Positions 27,470 to 37,660 of a stretch of DNA of 64,000 nucleotides are shown here, piece after piece. The notes beneath the pieces were generated by a model. The model was not told the origin of the DNA and searched no databases. It was given only the letters and a program-made list of their open reading frames with translations. The position numbers were made by a program, and so were the translations under genes. The stretch comes from Lactobacillus kalixensis DSM 16043 (lineage in GTDB: Bacteria > Bacillota > Bacilli > Lactobacillales > Lactobacillaceae). Location of the stretch: NCBI RefSeq assembly GCF_001434335.1, contig NZ_AZFM01000002.1, forward strand, positions 1-64,000. Reading direction: 5' to 3'. How positions within the stretch are numbered: the stretch's first letter is position 1; every line of letters starts with the position of its first letter.

Positions 27470-27610
27470 AAAATAGAAGCCGCCGGGTGACTGAGCCGGT
27501 GACTTTCAGCAATGGGAATTAAGAAGATTGAAGAGACTTCTTATTTTGAGCAAATGAGTTGTCATTTACTACGCCTTCATGTTAGCTCTTTTGTTATTTA
27601 TAGTCAACCA
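27470..27610 (+). other. GC-richer intergenic element, possible structured RNA or relic
   Basis: The 384-bp gap between def and rpoY has no recognised gene. Its first half is richer in GC than its surroundings, with two direct copies of GGTGACT about 12 bp apart near 27487-27505. It also has AAGAAG/CTTCTT and AAATGA/TCATTT stems, and a possible GAGC/GCTC closing pair. A 35-codon open frame starts at ATG 27513 without a ribosome site. It matches no riboswitch I can recall. Orientation is unknown and plus is arbitrary. The second half is AT-rich and probably holds the rpoY promoter. Confidence 0.35.
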
Positions 27611-27765
27611 AGCTCGTGATTTAATTTGCTTTTCAAATCAATAAGAACTTGTTTCTATACTTGGCTATCTAAATATGATAAAATTTTATTTAGCTGTAAA
27701 ATATTTTACAAAAATATTTTCTTTTGAGAACGTTTTAAAATTAAGATTTAAGGAGATTATTTACT

Positions 27766-27990
27766 ATGATCTACAAAGTTTTATATCAAAAAGACAAGAT
27801 TGTTAACCCACGTAGAGAAACAACTCAAACTCTCTATATGGAAGCTGATAATCAAGTCGAAGCAAGAACATTGGTTGAGGACAATACCCCCTACAACATT
27901 GAACTCATTCAAGAATTAACTGGAAACTCTTTGAAATACGAACAAGAACACGCTGACTTTAAGTTGACGACGTTCGACAAGAAGAATTAA
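27766..27990 (+). CDS. rpoY: RNA polymerase epsilon subunit
   Basis: A small auxiliary subunit (formerly YkzG, DUF1447) of Firmicutes RNA polymerase. At 74 residues, the sequence [19 protein letters not shown] and the acidic middle fit the family. AAGGAG precedes the ATG. It ends 2 bp before the RNase J1 start, the conserved rpoY-rnjA pairing. A weak promoter (TTGTTT 27649, 19 bp, TATGAT 27674) may drive both. Confidence 0.93.
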   Translation: MIYKVLYQKDKIVNPRRETTQTLYMEADNQVEARTLVEDNTPYNIELIQELTGNSLKYEQEHADFKLTTFDKKN

Positions 27991-27992
27991 GA

Positions 27993-29672
27993 GTGCGAAT
28001 TAAAAATAATGAAGTAGCCGTATATGCAATCGGGGGTTTGCATGAAATCGGTAAAAATATGTATTGTGTTCAGTATCAAGATGAAATTGTCATCATGGAC
28101 TGTGGAATTAAGTTCCCCGAAGATGATTTATTAGGGATTAATTACGTCATTTCTGACTATTCGTACCTGGTAAAAAATCGTAAGAAAATCAAAGCACTGG
28201 TTGTTAGCCACGGCCACGAAGACCACATTGGTGGTATACCTTTCTTACTAGAAAAAATTCCAGAAATCCCTGTTTATGCAACTCCGTTTGCTCTTTCTTT
28301 AATCAGAGGCAAACTTGAGGAACACGGTATTTTAAATACAACTGAACTTCATGAAGAACACGAAGATACAGTTTTAAAATTCAAGAAGTTAAGCGTCACA
28401 TTCTTTAGAACCACCCACTCAATTCCAGATACTCTTGGAATTGCTGTTCACACACCACTTGGCGCCGTTGTCTTTACTGGTGACTTCAAGTTCGACTTAA
28501 CACCTGTAATGGGACAACCTGGTCCTGATTTTCAAAGAATGGCAAAACTGGGTGAAGAAGGCGTATTGGCCCTTCTCTCTGATTCAACCAACGCAGAAGT
28601 ACCACAATTTACAAAATCTGAGCGTTTTGTTGCTAAATCACTTCACGATATTATTTCAGGTATCAAAGGTCGCATCATCTTCGCTACCTTTGCTTCTAAC
28701 CTTTATCGTGTATCAACTGCTATTCAAGCAGCTATTGATACAGGTCGCAAAGTCGCAATCTTCGGTCGAAGTATGGAAAATGGAGTTCAAAACGGAATTG
28801 ATCTAGGATACTTAAATCTTCCTGAAGGTTTAATCGTTGACGCTGATGAAATCAACCATACTCCACCTGATAAGGCCATGATTTTATGTACTGGTTCTCA
28901 AGGTGAACCATTAGCAGCTCTTTCTAGAATTGCCAACGGTACTCACCGTCAAATCAGCTTACAACCTGGCGATACTGTAATCTTCTCCTCTAACCCAATT
29001 CCTGGTAATACACTGAGCGTTAACCATTTAATTAATAAATTAATGGAAGGTGGAGCAACTGTAATCCACGGAAGAGTTAATGACGTTCACACTTCCGGTC
29101 ACGGTGGACAAGAAGAATTAAAAATGATGGTTCGCTTGGCTAAGCCAAAGTACATGATTCCAGTTCACGGTGAATACAGAATGCAAGTTATTCACACAGA
29201 ACTAGCTCAAGAAGCAGGTGTTCCAGCAGATCACACCTTTGTTTTATCAAATGGCGAAGTTGTCTGCTTTAGTCCCGAAGGTGCTAGAATTGCTGGTCAC
29301 ATTCCTGCTGGTGACGTCTATGTTGATACTTCTGGCAGTGCTGATGTTGGCAACGTTGTGGTTCGTGATCGTCAAATTTTATCTGAAGAAGGTTTAGTAG
29401 TTGCAGTTGCTACTGTCGATTATAAACATAAGCGCGTTTTAGCTGGTCCTGATATTTTAAGTAGAGGCTTTGTCTACATGCGTGAATCTACTGAGTTAAT
29501 TAGCCAAGCCCAAAAGCACGTTTATCACGTTCTCAGAAACGAAATGGCTAAGGCTGAAAAACCAAAAGACGCTGACATAAGAAAAGCAATTATTGAAAAT
29601 CTTTCAGATTTTTTATACTCAAAAACTGAAAGACGCCCAATGATTTTGCCAATGATCATTGAAAAGAAATAA
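27993..29672 (+). CDS. rnjA: Ribonuclease J1
   Basis: The active 5'-3' exo- and endoribonuclease of the RNase J complex. The zinc motif is complete: HGHEDHIGG with H73, H75, D77 and H78. It is followed by TTHSIPDTLG, FTGDFKFD, the beta-CASP motifs GSQGEPLAALSR and HTSGHGGQEE, and the C-terminal RRPMILPMI. The start is GTG 27993, just after the rpoY stop, with GAAGAATTAAGAG as a weak ribosome site, so translation is probably coupled to rpoY. The length (559) is normal. Confidence 0.97.
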   Translation: MRIKNNEVAVYAIGGLHEIGKNMYCVQYQDEIVIMDCGIKFPEDDLLGINYVISDYSYLVKNRKKIKALVVSHGHEDHIGGIPFLLEKIPEIPVYATPFALSLIRGKLEEHGILNTTELHEEHEDTVLKFKKLSVTFFRTTHSIPDTLGIAVHTPLGAVVFTGDFKFDLTPVMGQPGPDFQRMAKLGEEGVLALLSDSTNAEVPQFTKSERFVAKSLHDIISGIKGRIIFATFASNLYRVSTAIQAAIDTGRKVAIFGRSMENGVQNGIDLGYLNLPEGLIVDADEINHTPPDKAMILCTGSQGEPLAALSRIANGTHRQISLQPGDTVIFSSNPIPGNTLSVNHLINKLMEGGATVIHGRVNDVHTSGHGGQEELKMMVRLAKPKYMIPVHGEYRMQVIHTELAQEAGVPADHTFVLSNGEVVCFSPEGARIAGHIPAGDVYVDTSGSADVGNVVVRDRQILSEEGLVVAVATVDYKHKRVLAGPDILSRGFVYMRESTELISQAQKHVYHVLRNEMAKAEKPKDADIRKAIIENLSDFLYSKTERRPMILPMIIEKK

Positions 29673-29695
29673 AAAAACCCGAAAGGGTTTTTCTT
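29671..29695 (+). terminator. rnjA terminator
   Basis: AAAACCC (29674-29680), GAAA tetraloop, GGGTTTT (29685-29691) and a T run immediately after the stop. Confidence 0.85.
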
Positions 29696-29720
29696 TTTGA
29701 ATATTTATTAAATTAGGTAT

Positions 29721-30671
29721 ATGCATAAAAAAATTAAACTCCATCTGTTAGTCAATCTTGTAGCTGGAAATAATCATGGAAAAATAACATATGCAAAATT
29801 TGCGAAGCTTTTAAAAGATTCACAAATTAGTTTTCGGGCACAAATAAGCCAATATCCTGGTGAAATAATCAAACTTGCAAAAAAATATGCTAATAATAAC
29901 CATTCTGAAGACGAAATTTTAGTTATTATTGGTGGTGATGGCTCATTTAACCAAGCATTAAATGGAGTCAAAAAATCACTTCATCCAAATACCCCACTTG
30001 CATATTTACCAGCTGGTTCTGGGAATGATTTTGCACGAGCTGCTAAATTAACAACTGATCCTCAAAAATTTCTTAACAGGTTATTGAATAATCGCAAAAT
30101 AGAAAAAGTTGACTGTGGTAGTTATAGTAGCCAAAAAGAGAATGTTATTAAGCATTATTTTGTAAATAATTATGGTATTGGATTCGATGCTAATGTTGTA
30201 CACCAAAGCAATAACCAAAAAATGAAAAAGATTTTGAACAAAATTCATTTGGGCAATTTAATTTATGGATTAAATGTGATCAATGTTTTACAAAAGCAAG
30301 ATACTTTTACTGCTACTGTTACCGGTGCAGACGGTATTGCTCACATTTTCCACGATGCCTACTTAGTAACAACAACTAACCATCCTTACTTTGGTGGTGG
30401 TGTTCCTATCTTACCTAAGGCCAATCTGCATAGTCATGTTTTAGATACTGTAATTGTTGAAAAGCCGAGCCTTCGCAAATTTGTTTTTCTCTTTGCCAAA
30501 ATGCTGAAAGATGGCTCTCATGTTACTGATTCACATTTTCATTACATTGAAGGTAAAGAAATAAGAGTTAATGTTAAAAAGCCAGAATACACTCAAATTG
30601 ATGGTGAAGATACTGATAAAATGGCTCATTCCATTCAATTCATGATTGATAATTTCTATCTCATTAGATAA
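29721..30671 (+). CDS. Diacylglycerol kinase-family lipid kinase (DagK/YegS type)
   Basis: A soluble or peripheral lipid kinase of the DAGK catalytic family, likely recycling diacylglycerol from lipoteichoic acid synthesis. The nucleotide-binding motif GGDGSFNQALNG lies at about residues 73-84 and is followed by AYLPAGSGNDFARA. The later PEYTQIDGED gives the conserved Gly-Glu near the C-terminus. Ribosome site TTAGGT is weak. It lies 50 bp after rnjA and past its terminator, so it is separately controlled or depends on read-through. Confidence 0.9.
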   Translation: MHKKIKLHLLVNLVAGNNHGKITYAKFAKLLKDSQISFRAQISQYPGEIIKLAKKYANNNHSEDEILVIIGGDGSFNQALNGVKKSLHPNTPLAYLPAGSGNDFARAAKLTTDPQKFLNRLLNNRKIEKVDCGSYSSQKENVIKHYFVNNYGIGFDANVVHQSNNQKMKKILNKIHLGNLIYGLNVINVLQKQDTFTATVTGADGIAHIFHDAYLVTTTNHPYFGGGVPILPKANLHSHVLDTVIVEKPSLRKFVFLFAKMLKDGSHVTDSHFHYIEGKEIRVNVKKPEYTQIDGEDTDKMAHSIQFMIDNFYLIR

Positions 30672-30716
30672 AAAACACGCCAAGCCCTATTTAATAAAGG
30701 TTTGGCGTGTTTTTTA
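30670..30716. terminator. Bidirectional terminator between lipid kinase and DUF1828 gene
   Basis: AACACGCCAA (30674-30683) pairs with TTGGCGTGTT (30702-30711) with additional inner pairing, flanked by A6 and T6. It overlaps the ends of both convergent genes. Confidence 0.85.
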
Positions 30717-31097
30717 GCCTAAATATGATATAGCAACTTGAAGTTGTGCTAATCTAATTGTAGCTTGAGCGAGATTTTCTTCATCTGTGGTAACAGAAAT
30801 ACTGCAAGTTTCATCATCAAAATCAAATCCTGCACCTAAAGCAATTTCTTCGCCAGTTTCATATAATTCTGGATTAGTCTCGCCCGGATCTAATTTAAAG
30901 AGAAGTCGCCCATCATCACTTACCTCGTAATAATCACCAACCTTGGTAATAAAGCAATAAACTGTATCACCATATGAGTCAATTTGAGTAGTTGCAACTT
31001 CATAAGTATCTTCTGCAACCTTAATTACACCAGTATTCTGACTCACCCAATTACCAATATCTTCTTTTAGCTTTTCTGCTTTCAATTCTTTATTCAT
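30714..31097 (-). CDS. DUF1828-like hypothetical protein
   Basis: A 127-residue acidic soluble protein with no signal or membrane segment. The TTQIDSYGDTVYCFI segment followed by YYEVSDDGRLLFKL fits the DUF1828 pattern of a beta-rich domain with a DSYGD turn and a DDG loop. Function is unknown; relatives occur alone or next to phage-type genes. Here it is a single gene with its own promoter region in 31098-31200. Confidence 0.65.
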   Translation of the reverse strand: MNKELKAEKLKEDIGNWVSQNTGVIKVAEDTYEVATTQIDSYGDTVYCFITKVGDYYEVSDDGRLLFKLDPGETNPELYETGEEIALGAGFDFDDETCSISVTTDEENLAQATIRLAQLQVAISYLG

Positions 31098-31140
31098 AGC
31101 TTTCTTCTTCTCGTCAAAATTTATGCATTAAATCAAACAA

Positions 31141-31163
31141 ACCTTAAGCCAGGAGCTTAAGGT
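31141..31163. repeat. Perfect 9-bp inverted repeat, possible operator or weak terminator
   Basis: ACCTTAAGC (31141-31149), loop CAGGA, GCTTAAGGT (31155-31163), 44 bp upstream of the DUF1828 start and about 165 bp upstream of the 37-aa gene. No T run follows on either strand, so a protein site or mRNA leader hairpin is more likely than a terminator. The remaining AT-rich gap 31164-31328 shows no gene. Confidence 0.45.
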
Positions 31164-31328
31164 ATGACAAATAGACTTGACTCTAACAAGAGTATTTTAC
31201 CTTATTTTTCAGTAAAAAAGAAACTACATTCCAAATTTTTTTCTTAAACAAAACATTAACATTTATCAATAAAGTCTTCATACTTTTCAGCTATTCTATT
31301 AGACAAGAAGACAGAAAGGATGATGTTA

Positions 31329-31442
31329 ATGTTACATATACTACTAATTAGTCTTCCGTTCGTAGTACTAGGCTTAACAGCCATGAGCACAACCATGATT
31401 AAAAAGCCAGTACCCGTACCAGTAAAGAAAAACAAAAACTAA
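31329..31442 (+). CDS. Small single-span membrane peptide (37 aa), function unknown
   Basis: It encodes MLHILLISLPFVVLGLTAMS, a hydrophobic helix, followed by TTMIKKPVPVPVKKNKN, a basic Pro/Val/Lys tail. The start at 31329 is 8 bp from AAAGGA; two earlier in-frame ATGs (31320, 31323) overlap or crowd that site. A strong terminator follows. The make-up fits a small membrane protein or a type I toxin-like peptide, but I see no antisense RNA and no known family. The coding call rests on the ribosome site, composition and terminator. Confidence 0.55.
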   Translation: MLHILLISLPFVVLGLTAMSTTMIKKPVPVPVKKNKN

Positions 31443-31470
31443 TAATATTATTCTCACATTTCATTTCGAC

Positions 31471-31507
31471 AAAAAGAGCTGACCCATATCGGAGTCAGCT
31501 CTTTTAT
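31471..31507. terminator. Bidirectional terminator between the 37-aa gene and recD2
   Basis: AAAAGAGCTGAC (31472-31483), a 10-nt loop and GTCAGCTCTTTT (31494-31505) form a perfect 12-bp stem with A/T ends. It overlaps the recD2 stop. Confidence 0.87.
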
Positions 31508-33879
31508 TGTTTTGTCAGACTTATACCTTCCATCCCAATCATAGGATCAATTACCCCTGAATATATTTTTTCTTTAGTGAGAAGATAATCTTCTTCATCA
31601 TCTTCTTGAATTTCATTATTTTCTTCAGAGATTAAACTACTAATTTCTTTTTTTGTCTGAGTTTTTTCAGGCTCAATAATACCTAAAATTTTCTTGAGTT
31701 TTGCAGTTAATCCAGTTTTACGATCATTACCTGGAGTATTAAAAGCCATAATATAAGCTTTAGGTTCACCAACAAGAACTAAATTTTTTTCTGCACGAGT
31801 AATTGCGGTATAAAGTAAATTTCGCTTCAACATCATAAAATTCTGCATAGTCAAATTTAAAATGACTAATGGAAATTCTGATCCTTGTGACTTATGAATG
31901 GTGATCGCATATGCTCGTGTTAAATCATAGAGTTCTTTTTTGCTAAATTCGATTTCGCGACCATCAAAATCTGCAATTAAACATTTAGAAGAATCTTCCT
32001 CGTCGATTCCAATAACCTTTCCAATTTGACCATTATAGATGTCTTTTTCAGGATTGTTTTGTAATTGCAAAACACGATCATCGATTCGAAAGACTTCATC
32101 ATGTGCTTCAATCTTCTTAGCTCTTTCTTTTGATGGATTCATAATCTCTTGCAGAATATCATTTAGATTATTAATACCGCCTGGTCCCTTATACATCGCA
32201 GCTAGAACTTGAATCTGATCTTTATCAAATCCCCTTTTAAGTGCTAATTCGATTATTTGCCTTACTGCTTCTCCAATTTGTTGAGGATGACACGGAATGA
32301 AGGAATAATTCTTAGTTTTCTTAAACAGAGCATCTTGATTCTTACCTTCATTGATATCATGAGCCAAACTAATAATCGTTGAATCATCGCCTTGCCGGTG
32401 AATTTGTTTCAGAATCGTAGTTGGAAAAGCTCCTGATTTAATTAAATCGCTGAAGACATTCCCTGCACCCACTGAAGGTAGCTGGTCACGGTCTCCTACA
32501 AAAACAATATGACGAGTTTGATCGATACTACTAATTAATTGCTTGAACAAGAACATATCAACCATCGACATCTCATCGATAATTAAAATCTCACCATTTA
32601 ATTTATTAAGCTCCTCATTATCACTATCACCAATTCCGATGCCTAATAATCTATGGATAGTTTTAGCAGCAATTCCTGTAATTTCTCCCATTCTTTTAGC
32701 CGCTCTACCAGTCGGCGCTGCTAAAAGAAATGGTGGATCTTCACTAAATAAAGCAGAAGATGGGATATCAGCTAATTTTCTCAAAGCCATTAAAATACCA
32801 TTGATAATCGTAGTTTTTCCTGTACCAGGACCACCAGTTAGAATCGAAATTGGATTATTTAACGCATTTTTGATCGCTGTTTTTTGAGTAGCGTCATATT
32901 TAATTTCAAGCTCTTTTTCAACATCTTTAATTGCATCTTCTACATCTTCGTCAGAATACGTTTCACTTTTTTGAGTCTTTTTACGATTAACTAGGTTCAA
33001 CATATCTTGTGCAATGTCATTCTCGCATTTAAAAATATTAGCTAAATATGCATTTTCATTATCAACAACGAGTTTATTTTTCACTTGAAGATCATTAATA
33101 ACTTCCGCAATTGGATCAAATTGATTTGTTTCAAGAAGTTTACTTGTTTCAGTTAATAATTCTGCTAAGTCAACGTAAGTGTCACCGCGACCATTCAAAG
33201 CATCAAGCAAGACTTCATAAATAGCACCTTGAATACGTTTTGGATCTTGTCCGGTAATACCTAATTCCTTGCCAATAGTATCAGCACTCTTAAATCCGTA
33301 TCCAGATACTTCATCAATTGAAGCATACGGATTTTCTTGAATTTTTTCTAAAGATTCACCATGATAAAGTTGATAAATTTGTGTTGCAATATTCTTTTTT
33401 ATCCCATATTGCGCAAGCTTTAAAACAATCTCTGAAAAGGAATCCATAGTATTAATTCCTCTAAGCAGACTATCTTTTTGTTTTTGAGTTAAAGGTAAGG
33501 CAGCAATTCTTGCTGGGTTATTCTTTAACTCATCTAAGGCATTTAAACCAACTTCATCAACGATTTTCTTAGCTGCTTGCTTCCCAATCCCAGGGAATTT
33601 ATTTGAAGACAAATATTTGGTTAAACTACCTTCTTCATGGGGCATAACTTGCTTGTAGCTGTCTGCTCTGAACTGCAAACCAAACTTGTTATGCATTACT
33701 AAGCGCCCGCTAAATTGGTAAGTAGTTTCTAGTTGAATATTACCGAAATTTCCAGTAACTACAATATGATCATCTGAATATTCATCTAGTTTACCGATAA
33801 TTTCAACATCCATTATCTTAAAAAGATCTTCATTATTTTCAAAAATGATATTGTTGATCTTTCCTTTAAACTCAACCAT
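31504..33879 (-). CDS. recD2: RecD2 family ATP-dependent DNA helicase
   Basis: An SF1B 5'-3' helicase of the RecBC-independent RecD2 type, involved in DNA repair and replication-fork stability. An N-terminal OB-like region and HhH-like segment (FPGIGKQAAKKI and later GYGFKSADTIG) precede Walker A LTGGPGTGKTTII (about residue 350), DEMSMVD, GDRDQLPSVGAG and the C-terminal UvrD-like AYAITIHKSQGSEF. I start at ATG 33879 (791 residues), 8 bp after TAAGGA; a GTG 18 bp upstream precedes this site. It overlaps the TPR gene by 8 bp. The tail after about 735 is acidic and not conserved in the fold. Confidence 0.95.
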   Translation of the reverse strand: MVEFKGKINNIIFENNEDLFKIMDVEIIGKLDEYSDDHIVVTGNFGNIQLETTYQFSGRLVMHNKFGLQFRADSYKQVMPHEEGSLTKYLSSNKFPGIGKQAAKKIVDEVGLNALDELKNNPARIAALPLTQKQKDSLLRGINTMDSFSEIVLKLAQYGIKKNIATQIYQLYHGESLEKIQENPYASIDEVSGYGFKSADTIGKELGITGQDPKRIQGAIYEVLLDALNGRGDTYVDLAELLTETSKLLETNQFDPIAEVINDLQVKNKLVVDNENAYLANIFKCENDIAQDMLNLVNRKKTQKSETYSDEDVEDAIKDVEKELEIKYDATQKTAIKNALNNPISILTGGPGTGKTTIINGILMALRKLADIPSSALFSEDPPFLLAAPTGRAAKRMGEITGIAAKTIHRLLGIGIGDSDNEELNKLNGEILIIDEMSMVDMFLFKQLISSIDQTRHIVFVGDRDQLPSVGAGNVFSDLIKSGAFPTTILKQIHRQGDDSTIISLAHDINEGKNQDALFKKTKNYSFIPCHPQQIGEAVRQIIELALKRGFDKDQIQVLAAMYKGPGGINNLNDILQEIMNPSKERAKKIEAHDEVFRIDDRVLQLQNNPEKDIYNGQIGKVIGIDEEDSSKCLIADFDGREIEFSKKELYDLTRAYAITIHKSQGSEFPLVILNLTMQNFMMLKRNLLYTAITRAEKNLVLVGEPKAYIMAFNTPGNDRKTGLTAKLKKILGIIEPEKTQTKKEISSLISEENNEIQEDDEEDYLLTKEKIYSGVIDPMIGMEGISLTKQ

Positions 33880-34519
33880 TATTTTTTTCCTTACCACTAA
33901 TTAGGCCTAATAAATTACCATATTGTTGCTTAGCTTTTGAATAATATTTAGCATCCAAAGATTTACTTTTATCAAAATATTTTTCAGCTTGATCGCGATC
34001 ATTTTCAAAACTAGCTACCCCAAGCAAGAAATAAACCTTCGCAGTTTTTTCTTCTTCAGCAATACTTAAATAGTTTTTCTGTGCTTCTTCAAAATTACCC
34101 ATACTTAGCCAAATATCACCGATCAATTCTAAGGTCTTGGCATCACGGTTTTTGATGGTTAGAGCAAATGCTAAAGCCTTTTGATTCTGACCAATTTTTT
34201 GATATACAAGAGCCTTTTGGTACAAGGTCAAGTCATCATTAGGAATTTGATCAAGAAGCCCTAACGCCTTTTCATATTCTCCCTGCATGTAGTAACAAAT
34301 TGCTAAGTTATAATAAAGCTCTTGCGGCTTTTTGACTAAATGCATTGCTTCTTCAAGTAATTTTTGTGCTTGATCAGCACTTCCCTGCTCCAGCAAATAT
34401 GTTGAAAGTTGCAGATAGTTATCAACGTTTTGCAGGTGAGCATCAATTTTTTTAACTAATAAATGAATGGCGCGGTCTACATTGCCCGCGTCGTATAATT
34501 TGTTTATTTCTTTATCCAT
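33872..34519 (-). CDS. Tetratricopeptide-repeat protein
   Basis: A 215-residue protein built almost wholly of TPR helix pairs, for example QELYYNLAICYYMQGEYEKALGLL at about residues 70-93. No signal peptide, membrane helix or enzyme motif is seen. It overlaps the phosphatase gene upstream by one base and recD2 downstream by 8, so the three are translationally coupled. The same trio is common in Lactobacillales; the partner protein is unknown. Confidence 0.85.
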   Translation of the reverse strand: MDKEINKLYDAGNVDRAIHLLVKKIDAHLQNVDNYLQLSTYLLEQGSADQAQKLLEEAMHLVKKPQELYYNLAICYYMQGEYEKALGLLDQIPNDDLTLYQKALVYQKIGQNQKALAFALTIKNRDAKTLELIGDIWLSMGNFEEAQKNYLSIAEEEKTAKVYFLLGVASFENDRDQAEKYFDKSKSLDAKYYSKAKQQYGNLLGLISGKEKNNG

Positions 34520-35178
34520 TAAAGTGAATCCGTCTTAGATAATTTTCTTCCTAAAAAATCAGTTTCATTCCAAACAACTGGTTTAAAAGATTTTCCGCCA
34601 TCTTTTGTTTCCAAAATGGTTAAGCTAGTATTACTCAGCCCACCGCGCTTACGCACATCTTTTAGTGGGTATCCTAGTAATCCACCCATAATTGCCGATA
34701 AAGCTGCACCATGACTAATTGCTAATACTTTATCATCATCTTGTGGAAACCGCTTAGCCATTTCACTAGCAAAGTCTCTACCTCTTGCAATGACACTTTC
34801 ATAAGTTTCGCCATTAAGCTCGCGAGGATCATATTTATCTGGATGATTCCAAAAGTTGTCAATTTGAGTAGGATATTTCTTAGCGGCATCATCAAATTTC
34901 ATACCTTCCATATCACCCAAATTAAACTCACGTAGGCGTTCATCAATCACTACGGGTAATTGAGCATTCATTGCATTATCGATTCCCTGAGCAGTATTAA
35001 AGGCTCTTTGAAGAGGGCTTGAAAAAATGCCTCTAAATTGAATTCCTTTTAAATGAAGCCCCAATTTTTTAATATCTTGCAAACTTTCTGGAAGTAATGG
35101 TGAATCTCCATGTCCCCCTTGAAAGCGACTAGCTAAATTCCATTCAGTTTTTCCATGACGAACAAAGTATATTTGCAT
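34519..35178 (-). CDS. Histidine phosphatase (phosphoglycerate-mutase-like) family protein
   Basis: A branch-1 histidine phosphatase. The phospho-acceptor His is in FVRHGKTEWN (residues 5-14), and the second His in ISHGAALSAI near residue 155. RLREFNLGDMEGM supplies the catalytic acid region. It is probably a cofactor-independent sugar or nucleotide phosphatase of the GpmB type, not the glycolytic mutase. It heads the unit with the TPR gene and recD2. Confidence 0.87.
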   Translation of the reverse strand: MQIYFVRHGKTEWNLASRFQGGHGDSPLLPESLQDIKKLGLHLKGIQFRGIFSSPLQRAFNTAQGIDNAMNAQLPVVIDERLREFNLGDMEGMKFDDAAKKYPTQIDNFWNHPDKYDPRELNGETYESVIARGRDFASEMAKRFPQDDDKVLAISHGAALSAIMGGLLGYPLKDVRKRGGLSNTSLTILETKDGGKSFKPVVWNETDFLGRKLSKTDSL

Positions 35179-35204
35179 AATTTTTATCTCCTTACGGACT
35201 ATTG

Positions 35205-35227
35205 TAGCAAAAAAAGCCGCATTTGCT
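35205..35227 (-). terminator. Weak terminator after the Cof-type phosphatase gene
   Basis: In minus-strand RNA, AAAGC and GCUUU around a short loop are followed by U6. The stem is only 5 bp, so some read-through into the phosphatase-TPR-recD2 unit is plausible. Confidence 0.4.
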
Positions 35228-36043
35228 TTATTTTAAAACAAAATGTTCAATTGCTTCAGCAACACCGCCTTGATTATTATCAGCTTCTGTAATATAGTCG
35301 CATTCTTGTTTCATCTTCGGGTTAGTGTTGTTCATCCCTATTCCCAAACCAGCTGCTTGAATCATTGAAAGATCATTAAAATTGTCGCCTAAAGCTATTG
35401 TCTCATCCATTGAGACACCTAATTTTTGGGCAAGTTTTTTTAATCCACTCCCTTTATTAATACCTTTTTTGTTAAATTCCATATAGCGATTAGATGAATA
35501 TGATACATCTAAATCATCAGTAATTGATCCCAATTCTTCGGCGATTTGATGTAAGTATTCACTATCAGTGCTGCCATAGATTACTTTAGGAATTTTCTGT
35601 CCTTTTAAGAATTCTAAATTTTTTTGATCATCAATTATTTTAAAATTATAGCGCAGACGAATATAATTTAATTCATCTTCATCGACATGATAGACATAAA
35701 GAACATCTGGTGAGTAGACATGAATACAAACATCATATTTTTGTCCCAATTCAAATAATTTTTCAGCTGTTTCCCAGGTTAATCCTTCAAAATTAAGAAC
35801 AGTATTATCTTTATTCTCTGTTAAACATGCCCCATTAAAAGAAATAACATATTCTGCGGCCATATCTTTTAAGTTTAGCTCTTCCAAAATGTCTTGTGTT
35901 GAGCGATAACCACGACCGGTTGCTGGCACAAATTTTACTCCTTGCTCGATAGCTTTTTGTATCGCCTCTTTATTACGCTGACAAATAATAGCATTGTCAT
36001 TAAGTAGAGTTTCATCGAGATCACACGCAATAATTTTATACAT
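35228..36043 (-). CDS. Cof-type HAD-superfamily phosphatase
   Basis: A cytoplasmic HAD phosphatase with a type IIB cap, acting on sugar phosphates or FMN-like compounds. Motif I is ACDLDETLLND (nucleophile and general acid Asp), motif II FVPATGRGY, and motif IV ALGDNFNDLSMI. Start ATG 36043 gives 271 residues; it lies 10 bp from GAAAGG, and the in-frame TTG at 36061 precedes that site. It stands between two terminators. The substrate cannot be deduced. Confidence 0.9.
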   Translation of the reverse strand: MYKIIACDLDETLLNDNAIICQRNKEAIQKAIEQGVKFVPATGRGYRSTQDILEELNLKDMAAEYVISFNGACLTENKDNTVLNFEGLTWETAEKLFELGQKYDVCIHVYSPDVLYVYHVDEDELNYIRLRYNFKIIDDQKNLEFLKGQKIPKVIYGSTDSEYLHQIAEELGSITDDLDVSYSSNRYMEFNKKGINKGSGLKKLAQKLGVSMDETIALGDNFNDLSMIQAAGLGIGMNNTNPKMKQECDYITEADNNQGGVAEAIEHFVLK

Positions 36044-36095
36044 ATTGTAATTACCTTTCAAAACTTATGTTCTTATTTATTTTATCATTTTTACG

Positions 36096-36124
36096 TAAAA
36101 AAAAGCAGGAATTTCTTCCCGCTT
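36096..36124 (-). terminator. mnmA terminator
   Basis: AGCAGGAA (36104-36111) and TTCCCGCT (36116-36123) pair with one wobble around TTTC; A8 on the plus strand gives the minus-strand U tract. Confidence 0.75.
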
Positions 36125-36131
36125 TGAAATT

Positions 36132-37608
<1,477 letters not shown>

Positions 37609-37660
37609 AGTTTTTCCTCACTTATTAATAATAAGTTACTTTCTTTTTAAAAGCAACCCT

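Noticed and set aside
27480-27600. Reading the GC-rich element before rpoY as a lysine, TPP or cobalamin riboswitch
   Set aside because: Short similarities such as GCCGCC and CTGAG occur, but none of the conserved cores is complete and the downstream genes do not fit these ligands.
27513-27620. 35-codon open frame (starts MGIKKIEETSYF)
   Set aside because: No ribosome site, an in-frame stop just upstream and no known family; kept only as part of the unexplained element.
36000-36061. Longer Cof phosphatase start at TTG 36061
   Set aside because: The ribosome site GAAAGG lies downstream of that TTG and serves ATG 36043, which also starts the conserved strand before motif I.
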